DNA of 60,973 nucleotides from Calothrix rhizosoleniae SC01 (GTDB taxonomy: Bacteria > Cyanobacteriota > Cyanobacteriia > Cyanobacteriales > Nostocaceae). The translations under genes and the position numbers were made by a program. The notes beneath the pieces were generated by a model. That model was given only the letters and a program-made list of their open reading frames with translations, was not told the origin of the DNA and did no database searches. Every line of letters starts with the position of its first letter. The first letter of the stretch is position 1. Positions 52,982 to 60,973 of this stretch are shown here, in pieces. The stretch covers positions 1 to 60,973 of the forward strand of contig NZ_FYBH01000312.1 of NCBI RefSeq assembly GCF_900185595.1, in the 5' to 3' direction.

Positions 52982-55132
52982 CTACAAATTTTTGACGATG
53001 GCACCAAAATCGGCTAACACACGGGCATGGTTACGCAATAAACCCAATAAATGTAAGCGGTTACGTTTAATTGCGGGGTCGGAGTCCATGACTAAAACGC
53101 TTTCTGGCCCGTCAAAAAAGTTACTGACAGTGGGTGCAATTTCTGCTAGGGCGGATACCAGTTGTTGATAATTGCGAGACTGCTGTGCTGCTTGGGTTTG
53201 TGGCACTAATTTGACCATCCCTTGATAAAAAGCTAACTCGGAGGATTTTTGGAACAATTGTGGGTCAACTACAGCTTCTGGTTGCAATTGATTGGTATCT
53301 AAGTCCCCTTGGGCTGCTAACCTAGTGGAACGGTTCACTGTTTCGTAGATTTGCTCTAAAGTCCCATTTTGCCGGATTTCTTGCAGGAAAATGGCGCGAT
53401 CGCGAACATCTAATAAATCTTGTAATGCCCGTGCTGTATACTCTGGGTCATTTTCACCTAATACAGCATTTACTAAGTCATAGTCAATTTGTTTTTCGTC
53501 CTGCAATAAGGTACGAATCCGTTGCAAGAAAAATTCTTGTAAGGAAACAATCAATGCTGCTTGATCTTTATCATGTGTTTCCACAAAGTCTGTAGCGACC
53601 CTTTCTATGAGCTGTTGTAAATCAATAGATAAATTCCCAGCCCAAGTAATATTTATCACCGCATTTGCCGCCCGTCTCAAGGCAAAAGGGTCAGAGGAGC
53701 CAGTGGGAATCATCCCCAAGCCAAAAATACTGACTAAAGTATCTAGCCTATCTGCCAAACCTACTACTTGACCCGTAATTGTTTGGGGAAGGATATCATC
53801 TGCACCCCGTGGGAGGTAATGCTCAAACATTGCTTTAGCCACAGCTTCCGGTTCTCCACTGGCTAGAGCATATTTTTCCCCCATTATCCCTTGCAGTTCA
53901 GGAAACTCATATACCATTTGGGAAACTAAATCTGCCTTGCATAATAAGGCTGCTCTGTGGATATTGTGGCTATCATCTGACTTTAATTGTAACTGTTCGG
54001 CAATCAAGGCAGCAATTTTAGCAATTCGTCCCGCCTTATCTAACACAGAGCCTAAATCTTCCTGGAAAGTGACCTTGGCTAACTGGGGTAAAAAGCTATC
54101 TAAGGGATTTTTTAAATCAGCTTCGTAGAAAAATTGTCCGTCGGCTAACCGGGGGCGGATTACCCGTTCATTCCCTTGAGCAATAATATCTGCTTTGGCT
54201 GTATCACCATTGGAAATAGTAATAAAGTAAGGCAATAACTCCTGATTTTTCCCAGTTTTAAACACCGGAAAATAACGCTGGTGACTCACCATTACTGTAG
54301 TAATTACCTCTACAGGTAACTGTAAAAAATCTGACTCAAATTCGCCAACCACTGCTGAGGGAGATTCAACCAAATTAGTCACTTCTGCTAACAAATCAGG
54401 ATAAATCTGCGTATAACCATTAACTTTTTGTGATGCTGCCTGGATTTGTTCTGTAATGATTGCTTTTCTTTCCTCTGTATCTACCATTACAGCAGCCTGG
54501 CGGAGAGTGTCAACATAATCTCCAGCTTGAGCAATAGTTACGGATTCTGGATGTAAAACTCGATGACCACAAGAAATGCGATCGCTACTAATTTTTTTAG
54601 AACCATTAATCAATTCGATTGGTAAAACTTGCTCATCTAACAAAGCCACCAACCAGCGAATAGGACGGGAAAACTTGACATCACCATCACCCCAACGCAT
54701 CAATCGCTTACCTTCCAAGCCAAAAATCCATTGAGGAACCAATTCTATGAGGATATCAGCAATTTGCCGACCAGGAATAATTTTTTTGACAAACACAAAT
54801 TCCCCTTTTTCCGTGGGGCGCACTGACAATGCATCAATTTCTACACCTTGCTTTTTGGCAAAACCCTCAGCAGCCTTGGTGGGTTTACCATCCTTAAATG
54901 CAGCTTTGACAGGAGGACCTTTTACTTCCTCTTCTCGATCCTCCTGTTGGGATGGTAATCCTGTAATTAGTACTGCTAAGCGCCGGGGAGTACCGTAAAC
55001 TCTTACATCTTCAACCTTGAGATTATTATCAGCCAAACTTTGGGGAATGGAGGAGTGCCACTGGATAATAGCACTACTGAGAAAGCTTGCGGGTAATTCT
55101 TCTGTACCAACTTCTAATAAAAATGCAGCCAT
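52982..55132 (-). CDS. glyS: Glycine--tRNA ligase beta subunit
   Basis: The 716-residue protein is the large tRNA-binding subunit of bacterial heterotetrameric glycyl-tRNA synthetase: [67 protein letters not shown] and the C-terminal anticodon region. glyQ (alpha) is not in the window, as is common in cyanobacteria. murD follows 84 bases downstream on the same strand, so the two may share a transcript. Confidence 0.94.
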   Translation of the reverse strand: MAAFLLEVGTEELPASFLSSAIIQWHSSIPQSLADNNLKVEDVRVYGTPRRLAVLITGLPSQQEDREEEVKGPPVKAAFKDGKPTKAAEGFAKKQGVEIDALSVRPTEKGEFVFVKKIIPGRQIADILIELVPQWIFGLEGKRLMRWGDGDVKFSRPIRWLVALLDEQVLPIELINGSKKISSDRISCGHRVLHPESVTIAQAGDYVDTLRQAAVMVDTEERKAIITEQIQAASQKVNGYTQIYPDLLAEVTNLVESPSAVVGEFESDFLQLPVEVITTVMVSHQRYFPVFKTGKNQELLPYFITISNGDTAKADIIAQGNERVIRPRLADGQFFYEADLKNPLDSFLPQLAKVTFQEDLGSVLDKAGRIAKIAALIAEQLQLKSDDSHNIHRAALLCKADLVSQMVYEFPELQGIMGEKYALASGEPEAVAKAMFEHYLPRGADDILPQTITGQVVGLADRLDTLVSIFGLGMIPTGSSDPFALRRAANAVINITWAGNLSIDLQQLIERVATDFVETHDKDQAALIVSLQEFFLQRIRTLLQDEKQIDYDLVNAVLGENDPEYTARALQDLLDVRDRAIFLQEIRQNGTLEQIYETVNRSTRLAAQGDLDTNQLQPEAVVDPQLFQKSSELAFYQGMVKLVPQTQAAQQSRNYQQLVSALAEIAPTVSNFFDGPESVLVMDSDPAIKRNRLHLLGLLRNHARVLADFGAIVKNL

Positions 55133-55759
55133 AGGAAAAAATTGGCAAATAGTAGTTCAATTTATTCAGTCAATTTCACTAGTTTACCTTGCCGATTACA
55201 GAATTCTGAGAGAATCACAATTGAGTACGCTGAACTATCTACTCTCCGAAGAAAAAATTCCCCAACCAAGTATGAAAATTATTCTGATGTTCAAGGGCAC
55301 CACCTAGTTAAGGTTAGATAAACTTGCAATCAATCATCAACCTGTTTTATAGTTTGCGGATATTTGGATTGACTGACCAAAAAAATTGGATACACGCTTC
55401 CGGATTGATCCGTGGAGAGAAATATGTATTTTCCTGATTTCAAGCTCCTCGATTCATCGATGGGGTCATAATTCTAAACTCCTCATTCTAAATTCTCAAT
55501 TCCCCTTGAAAGTAAAAGAGTTAAATAATTGACAATTTATATCATCAATTGCCCCATAAGGTTAATAACTAGATAAATTGTTTTTCCTGCCAGATAACTG
55601 GCATGATTATTTTTTCCAGAATAGTCAGAGAAATATGTACAAAGGTAGATGCGATTAATTCAAATATGCACGTATAATATCATACAATCTATGAATTATT
55701 ATCAATACTGTTGAGTATAAGTATGAATCAATATTTTGTGAGCACTCAACTGAAATGTA
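55133..55759. other. 627-bp divergent spacer
   Basis: AT-rich and without a supported gene; it must hold the glyS and histidine-kinase promoters. Confidence 0.4.
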
Positions 55760-56503
55760 TTGGTGAGAGCTAGTTCTCAAAAAACTTTTAACTCGATTAA
55801 CTTAATTATAGATCCAACTGCCCAACCGTTCATGTTGAAGCTTAAGCCCTTATATATACGTAAATTTCATCTCAATGATTTCCAGAATTTAGTTATACAA
55901 ATAGCTATTTTGGTATCAATTTTATGCAGCTTATTGGTGCTTATTGGTTGGTATTTGGATCTAGAAATTATCAAAAATATTGGTGGTTTAAATAAAATAT
56001 TAATCAAGGCAAATACAGAATTATATTTGATCTTATCTGGACTTGCCCTACATTTGTTACAGCCAAAAATTGTATCCAGAAGAAATAAAAGTAAAACAAA
56101 TTGGAAATTATTACCATTGTGGGAATTTTTGTTTGGCTTTCATCAGTGGCTACATTTTCATGCCCATATCTTGGCTAAAGTAGCTTTAGGATTACTAATT
56201 CTCATTCCATCCCTCACCATGAGTGAATATATAGGAAATTGGCACCTAGGGATTGATGAATTATTATTTAGTGATGCATCTCCAGGGCTCAGTACATCCT
56301 ATCTGGGAAGAATGAGTTTTTTCACAGCAGTTAATTTTATGATCATTGGTATGGGAATGATCGAGGCTTCTGCTTCGTCAAGGAGGGGAGAGGGGACAGT
56401 CCCGGTGAAAAAATTTCACCACCAAATATTAAAGAGGGTTATTTCCCCTACACCCTCTTTCAGTTCATTCTTCTTGGTTATAGCTACAACAAAGTGGAGA
56501 TGA
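55760..56503 (+). pseudogene. N-terminal membrane part of a split hybrid histidine kinase
   Basis: This 247-residue frame carries membrane helices of a MASE-like sensor (IQIAILVSILCSLLVLIGWY; ELYLILSGLALHLLQ; LAKVALGLLILIPSLTMSEY; GRMSFFTAVNFMIIGMGMI). At about 56362 a G+A-rich segment with the CAGTCCCGGTGAAAA dispersed repeat begins (SSRRGEGTVPVKKFHH), and the frame stops soon after. In the +2 frame the expected continuation (GYFPYTLFQFILLGYSYN) resumes at about 56435 and runs into the following ORF. The two pieces therefore appear to be one gene split by a repeat insertion. Confidence 0.75.
56397..56432 (+). repeat. CAGTCCCGATGAAAA repeat inside the kinase gene
   Basis: CAGTCCCGGTGAAAAAATTT then CACCACC matches the first half of the repeats at 60878 (plus) and 7689 (minus). 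Confidence 0.65.
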
Positions 56504-59028
56504 TCGATAGTGTTATGCCTTATTTCCCATCCATGAGCTTGTACTCAGCAGTCACCTTTTTGTTCATTTGTATCAGTATGTTATGGATGGGTAAAGATAA
56601 GGGTTGGATAGATGTGGTATTGAAAAAATACCAGCATACTTACCTTGTATTGTCTTGGTTATTGCTGGCAATTTTTCTGCCGGCGATCGCTGGTTGGTTA
56701 ATTGCTCAAGGTCAGAGGTTAGACTATTATAACCTAATATTTGCCATTGCTTTATTTGCATTAGTAGCGATCGCATTTTTGACTATTTTAATTTGGGAGT
56801 TTGTTCTGGAAATCAAGCGCCTCAGCCAGGAAAAAGATGACACCCAACAAATGTTTCAAGCTGCTGAGAATCAATTTCAGACAATTTTCCATACAAACCT
56901 CCTCGGGATTGTTTGCGCCAATATTCATTGTGGTGTTCAACAAGCCAATGATAAATTCTTGCAAATGACTGGTTATTCACGGGAGGAACTAATATCGGGT
57001 AAAATTACCTGGGTGGAACTCACTCCACCAAACTATATTCTTCAAAATGAGCCAGGTATTAGTCAAACAAAGACTCAAGGCAACTATCAATCTTATCAAA
57101 AAGAATTTTTATGCAAAGACGGCAGCCTGATTCCTGTTTTATGTAATAGTAGGGTTTTGTCAGCAACCCACCCAGATATTATTACTTGTATTCTAGACTT
57201 AAGCGATCGCCAGCAGTTAAAAATGGCAAGTCAGCAAGAAAAAAGCAAACCGAAGCTCCTAGCAGAATTAACTCAGGATATCAACTGCTGCTCAAATCCT
57301 GTAGTCATGCTAGAAACTTGTTTTGCTAAACTAGCTCCAGAACTTGGTTTGGATATCTACTGGCACTATTTGCTGGAGAATGAGCCCCCAGTCATGCATC
57401 TCAAATCCTACAGTGGAATTTCTCCAACCTTGGCTCAATCAATGGAATACCTGAAAGTTGGTCAAGATGTATGTGGGAATGTGGCACAATCACTATCTAC
57501 AATGGTCTTAGATCATGTACAGCAATCCGTAGATCCCAAAACAGCATTTATCCGTTCCCTCGGCATTAAAGCCTATTATAGTCAGGCATTAACAATACAG
57601 GAAAAATTGTTAGGAACAGTTGTTTTTGCTAGTTGCAGCCGCTTGCAATTTAGTGAAAGCGAACAATTAATCATGCAAGCGGTGGTGGATAGCATTGCCA
57701 TGAACATGGAAAAATGGAGATTGACTAATTCCTTACAACAACAAGCCGAACAACTGCGAGATATAAATCGGATTCGAGACGAATTTTTAAGCATATTATC
57801 CCACGAATTGCGATCGCCCCTCCAATCAATTTTGGGATGGGCACAACTATTACGTTCCCGGACACTAACCACGGAGCAGGTGAGCAAGGGAATAGAAGCA
57901 ATAGAACGTAATGCGAAAGCTCAAACCCAGATTGTAGAAGATTTGTTGGATATTTCGCGGATGATTAAAGGTAAATTATCCCTGAATATCCGTACTTGCG
58001 ATTTGGTTCCCATATTGCAGACAGTCCTAGAAAATGTGAAATTAGCTGCACAAGTCAAGGAAATAGATTTTAGTTGTTCTATAAATTGGCAGCAAAACCA
58101 GAATTTCCAGACTTTTCAAGGGAAAAAACTACCATCACCGACCCCTCAATTTTTAGTGTTTGGGGATTCAGAGCGCCTGCAACAAATCATTTGGAACCTA
58201 CTTTCTAATGCCATCAAATTTACACCTAATGGTGGTGAGGTAGAGATTTTGCTTTCCCAAGTTAAAGATAAAAATCAACCTAGCGACTCACCTTTGAGTT
58301 GCTATGCTCAAATTCAAGTTAAAGATACAGGTGTGGGTATTGATTCTCACTTAATTCCCTACATATTTGATCGTTTTTATCAAACTGATAGTTCCAACAC
58401 CAGATTGCATGGTGGTATGGGATTGGGATTAGCGATCGTGCATCATTTAGTAAACCTACATGGCGGTACCATAGAAGTAGAAAGCCCTGGGACTGGCAAA
58501 GGGTCCACTTTCACAGTCAAGTTGCCACTATTTGATACCCAACTACAACCCATAGAAAAAAAAAGGCAAATATTCAATCCTCAGTGTTATCTCCGTTTAG
58601 GTTCCCATTCATCTCAGGAAAAGATTAATTTATCACCCACCTTATTGCAAGGTATACGGGTGCTAATTGTGGATAATGAAGTAGAATTACAGGATTTTTT
58701 GCTTACAGTACTCAAATCTTACCAAGCAGAAGTACAAGCAGTATCTTCAGTTGTAGAAGCATTGAATACAATTCCAAAATTTAAGCCAGATGTGCTGATA
58801 TGTGATCTGGAAATACCACAGGAAGAAGGTTATTCCCTGATTCGGCAACTGCGCTCCCTAGAAAATAGAGAAAAACAACAAAAACTACCTGCTGCTGCCT
58901 TAACTACTGATATTAGAGCAGAAAAACGAATGCGAGCTATCCATGAAGGATATCAAATATATTTACTCAAACCAGTTGATCCATATGAATTAGTTACCGT
59001 TGTCGGTTGTCTCGCAGGACGTACTTGA
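56494..59028 (+). CDS. Hybrid sensor histidine kinase (PAS-GAF-HisKA-HATPase-REC), 5' end displaced
   Basis: The 844-residue frame has residual membrane helices (SMSLYSAVTFLFICISMLWM; VLSWLLLAIFLPAIAGWLI), a PAS domain (about 125-245), a GAF domain (about 255-410), HisKA with phosphoacceptor H437 (FLSILSHELRSPLQSILGWA), HATPase (NLLSNAIKFTPNGG; DTGVGID; GMGLGLAIV) and a REC domain (VLIVDNEVELQDFLL; LICDLEIPQEEGY). Asp in DLEIPQ is the receiver phosphoacceptor. Upstream of GTG 56494 the same frame stays open into the disrupted region, so translation may start late or not at all. Ligand unknown. Confidence 0.85.
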   Translation: MEMIDSVMPYFPSMSLYSAVTFLFICISMLWMGKDKGWIDVVLKKYQHTYLVLSWLLLAIFLPAIAGWLIAQGQRLDYYNLIFAIALFALVAIAFLTILIWEFVLEIKRLSQEKDDTQQMFQAAENQFQTIFHTNLLGIVCANIHCGVQQANDKFLQMTGYSREELISGKITWVELTPPNYILQNEPGISQTKTQGNYQSYQKEFLCKDGSLIPVLCNSRVLSATHPDIITCILDLSDRQQLKMASQQEKSKPKLLAELTQDINCCSNPVVMLETCFAKLAPELGLDIYWHYLLENEPPVMHLKSYSGISPTLAQSMEYLKVGQDVCGNVAQSLSTMVLDHVQQSVDPKTAFIRSLGIKAYYSQALTIQEKLLGTVVFASCSRLQFSESEQLIMQAVVDSIAMNMEKWRLTNSLQQQAEQLRDINRIRDEFLSILSHELRSPLQSILGWAQLLRSRTLTTEQVSKGIEAIERNAKAQTQIVEDLLDISRMIKGKLSLNIRTCDLVPILQTVLENVKLAAQVKEIDFSCSINWQQNQNFQTFQGKKLPSPTPQFLVFGDSERLQQIIWNLLSNAIKFTPNGGEVEILLSQVKDKNQPSDSPLSCYAQIQVKDTGVGIDSHLIPYIFDRFYQTDSSNTRLHGGMGLGLAIVHHLVNLHGGTIEVESPGTGKGSTFTVKLPLFDTQLQPIEKKRQIFNPQCYLRLGSHSSQEKINLSPTLLQGIRVLIVDNEVELQDFLLTVLKSYQAEVQAVSSVVEALNTIPKFKPDVLICDLEIPQEEGYSLIRQLRSLENREKQQKLPAAALTTDIRAEKRMRAIHEGYQIYLLKPVDPYELVTVVGCLAGRT

Positions 59029-59059
59029 AAGGATTATTGGGCTGTGATGATTATAAAAT

Positions 59060-59593
59060 TTATATAACAATATATTCTTGCCTATGCAAATAATTAACTA
59101 CCTGGGAGACACATTGCTCAATGGTAAATTTCTCAGTCATACAAGTAATCTCTGGATTTAATGGTTCTTCATATGGATCAGAGATCCCAGTAAAATTCTT
59201 GATTTTTCCAGCCCTAGCTTGTACGTAAAGTCCCTTCACATCACGGGATTCACAAACCGCCAAGGAAGCCTGAACATAAACTTCCACAAAGTTAGTTGTT
59301 GTCCGTCTGAGTTCATCCCGAATTGAGCGATAGGGAGTAATGGCGGCTACAATTGCCACTACACCATTACGACTCAGCAAATTTGCCACAAAGCCAATAC
59401 GACGTATATTTGTATCTCGATCTTCTTTACTAAACCCAAGTCCCTGAGATAAATTGCTACGAACCACATCACCATCCAACAATTCTACCCGCCAGTTTCG
59501 TGTTAGTAATTCTTGGGCGACACCTTTGGCAATTGTGGTTTTACCCGCCCCACTTAATCCTGTCAACCAGAGAATGACACCTTGGGAATTCAT
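59060..59593 (-). CDS. cysC: Adenylylsulfate (APS) kinase
   Basis: It phosphorylates APS to PAPS in sulfate assimilation. The 177-residue product has the P-loop GLSGAGKTT, LDGDVVRSNLSQGLGFSKED, FVEVYVQASLAVCESRDVKG and GISDPYEEPLNPE. ATG 59593 (MNSQGVILWLTG) is preferred to 59611. It converges with the histidine kinase and is divergent from the TIGR01777 gene; no other sulfur gene is nearby. Confidence 0.93.
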   Translation of the reverse strand: MNSQGVILWLTGLSGAGKTTIAKGVAQELLTRNWRVELLDGDVVRSNLSQGLGFSKEDRDTNIRRIGFVANLLSRNGVVAIVAAITPYRSIRDELRRTTTNFVEVYVQASLAVCESRDVKGLYVQARAGKIKNFTGISDPYEEPLNPEITCMTEKFTIEQCVSQVVNYLHRQEYIVI

Positions 59594-59932
59594 AATTGAT
59601 TGATAACCCATTAATATTTACCAACATTTACTAAAACTTTGAATTTAAAATCTGATCCTTTGAATGAGGATGGCTTTTTTTATGATAAAGAAATAGGAGT
59701 TTGAGATTGACAATTTTTTGGAGTCGAAAAAAATGGCACCCATAGGGGTGAAAATGTTCCCAATTCCCCATTCCCGACTCCCTACTCCCCATCTCACAAG
59801 GGTAAGTTTAGTTGAGCAGTAAAATTTGATAGGATAACTCTGAAGAAAGACAAACCAAAACTCCTTAAAATTGACTTTGAGGATTGTGAGTGTTTCTTTC
59901 ATTCGTAGCAAGGGGTTTGGGTAGAGGTATCT
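59594..59932. other. Spacer between cysC and TIGR01777 gene
   Basis: AT-rich; contains CCCAATTCCCCATTCCCGAC and CTCCCTACTCCCC repeats (about 59759-59790). The 88-codon minus-strand frame across it looks like a chance ORF. Confidence 0.4.
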
Positions 59933-60856
59933 ATGAAAATTGCCATTACAGGAGCAACAGGATTTATTGGTAGTAGTCTAGTCGCTAGACTACAAAAGTC
60001 AGGACATCAAGTGATGATTCTGACTCGCAATACATCTTATGCTCGTAAGATATTTCCATCACAAGCGTTCCCCAATATAGAAATTGTCAACTATACACCT
60101 ACTATCCTTGGCTCTTGGCAAAATGCCATATCTGGATGTGACAGTGTGGTTAATTTAGCTGGAGAATCTATTGCTGAAGGACGATGGACAGAAGAGAAAA
60201 AGCAGAAAATTCTGCAAAGTCGCCAACTGACAACACAAAATCTTGTCACAGCCATAGCTAATGCAGAACAGAAACCCAGTGTTTTAGTCAATGCTTCTGC
60301 TATTGGTTACTATGGCACTAGTGAAACTGCCACCTTCACAGAAAATAGCCCCTCAGGTAATGATTTTTTGGCGGAAGTTTGCCAAGCTTGGGAAGCAGCA
60401 GCCCAAAAAGTTAGTGATGCGGGTGTGAGGTTAGTAATCTTGCGTTTAGGAGTTGTTTTGGCTGCGGATGGTGGAGCATTAGCAAAAATGATTACTCCCT
60501 TCAAAATGTTTGCTGGTGGTCCCATTGGTAGCGGTAATCAGTGGTTTTCCTGGATTCATCGAGATGATGTAGTCAAGTTGATTATTCAAGCTGTAACTGA
60601 CTCAAGTATGTCAGGTGTATATAATGCCACTGCTCCCAATCCTGTGCGGATGAACGAACTCTCCCAAACTATGGGCACAGTCATGAATCGCCCTTCTTGG
60701 CTACCTGTACCCAGTTTTGCCATTGAAGCTCTTTTAGGAGATGGAGCAATTGTAGTCTTAGAAGGTCAACAAGTCGTACCCAAGCGTACTTTAACCACTG
60801 GATTTAAATATCAGTATCCTAATTTACAAGGTGCATTAACAGAAATACTGGATTGA
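59933..60856 (+). CDS. TIGR01777 family NAD(P)-dependent epimerase/oxidoreductase
   Basis: The 307-residue product has the Rossmann start MKIAITGATGFIGSSLVARL, NLAGESIAEGRWTEEKKQKI, NASAIGYYGTSE, WEAAAQKVSDAGVRLVILRL, and the C-terminal DUF1731 segment (NRPSWLPVPSFAIEALLGDG; FKYQYPNLQGALTEIL). These extended SDR proteins are widespread; the substrate is unknown. Confidence 0.88.
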   Translation: MKIAITGATGFIGSSLVARLQKSGHQVMILTRNTSYARKIFPSQAFPNIEIVNYTPTILGSWQNAISGCDSVVNLAGESIAEGRWTEEKKQKILQSRQLTTQNLVTAIANAEQKPSVLVNASAIGYYGTSETATFTENSPSGNDFLAEVCQAWEAAAQKVSDAGVRLVILRLGVVLAADGGALAKMITPFKMFAGGPIGSGNQWFSWIHRDDVVKLIIQAVTDSSMSGVYNATAPNPVRMNELSQTMGTVMNRPSWLPVPSFAIEALLGDGAIVVLEGQQVVPKRTLTTGFKYQYPNLQGALTEILD

Positions 60857-60877
60857 GTCATGGCAGAAGGCAGGAGG

Positions 60878-60936
60878 CAGTCCCGATGAAAAAAATTTTC
60901 ACCATCAATTATCTAAGTATAATTTTTCCTTCCCCC
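60878..60936 (+). repeat. CAGTCCCGATGAAAA dispersed repeat, full copy
   Basis: CAGTCCCGATGAAAAAAATT ... TAAGTATAATTTTTCCTTCC is the inverse-orientation partner of 7630-7689. It is followed by CCCCTGCTCCCTGCTCCCTG at the window end. Confidence 0.75.
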
Positions 60937-60973
60937 TGCTCCCTGCTCCCTGCCCCCCTGCTTAGAAGTCAGG

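Noticed and set aside
55017-55307. 96-codon plus-strand ORF
   Set aside because: It overlaps the well-supported glyS start on the other strand, and its product resembles no protein I know.
59645-59911. 88-codon minus-strand ORF
   Set aside because: It crosses an intergenic repeat (VGSREWGIGN from GGGAATTGGGAA-type units) and has no family features.

Overview
This window looks like chromosomal DNA of a filamentous, Nostocales-type cyanobacterium. The evidence is the frequent HIP1 octamer (GCGATCGC), intergenic heptamer arrays of the TTACTTA/AAGTAAT type, and typical cyanobacterial genes: rpaA, a Tab2/Atab2-like protein, a valyl-tRNA synthetase with an inserted membrane (CAAD) domain, a carotenoid oxygenase and a TIGR04376 protein. 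No rRNA, tRNA, CRISPR array or intact transposase was seen.

Layout. 1-4 kb: accessory genes, namely a partial gene at the left edge, a peptidoglycan-binding peptide, two small ORFs, an NTF2-like protein and a twice-frameshifted gamma-glutamyltransferase. 4.4-13.9 kb: metabolism (glgP, Tab2-like, ferredoxin, cimA) with a decayed Rpn-type nuclease directly behind cimA, then Uma2, SnoaL-like and TPR genes. 14.3-16.1 kb: dhaK-dhaL. 16.5-27.7 kb: small conserved or secreted proteins, a hydrolase, a methyltransferase, a host-attachment-family protein, a TetR-GST pair and a SmpA-like lipoprotein-type gene. 28.1-34.5 kb: an iSTAND/VMAP-like, MoxR ATPase, vWA and two FGE-sulfatase-type genes. 35.2-37.8 kb: a putative RiPP cluster. 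38-61 kb: mostly core genes (FAD oxidoreductase, carotenoid oxygenase, rpaA, metallopeptidase, secG, gpmI, valS, murD, glyS, a split hybrid histidine kinase, cysC, TIGR01777).

Two systems stand out. (1) The 28-34.5 kb block matches the architecture of vWA-MoxR-VMAP ternary conflict systems. Its two FGE proteins end in C-terminal segments that are hypervariable inside an otherwise conserved frame, the signature of diversity-generating retroelement (DGR) variable regions. No reverse transcriptase or template repeat is in the window, so mutagenesis would have to act in trans. A 154-bp MITE has landed precisely in the moxR stop region. (2) The 35-37.8 kb block has a signal-peptide-bearing precursor with two almost identical 36-residue Trp/Arg-rich repeats, a radical SAM/SPASM enzyme, and a small protein of unknown function that resembles an ADP-ribosyltransferase fold only weakly. 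It is a candidate cyclophane-type RiPP pathway with a possible structured RNA upstream.

A third theme is repeat invasion of coding ends. G+A-rich intergenic repeats encode the C-termini of at least three proteins, heptamer arrays supply the dhaL stop, a dispersed repeat supplies the metallopeptidase C-terminus, a MITE supplies the moxR end, and another repeat splits the histidine kinase. Several families of small palindromic or MITE-like repeats are scattered through the spacers.
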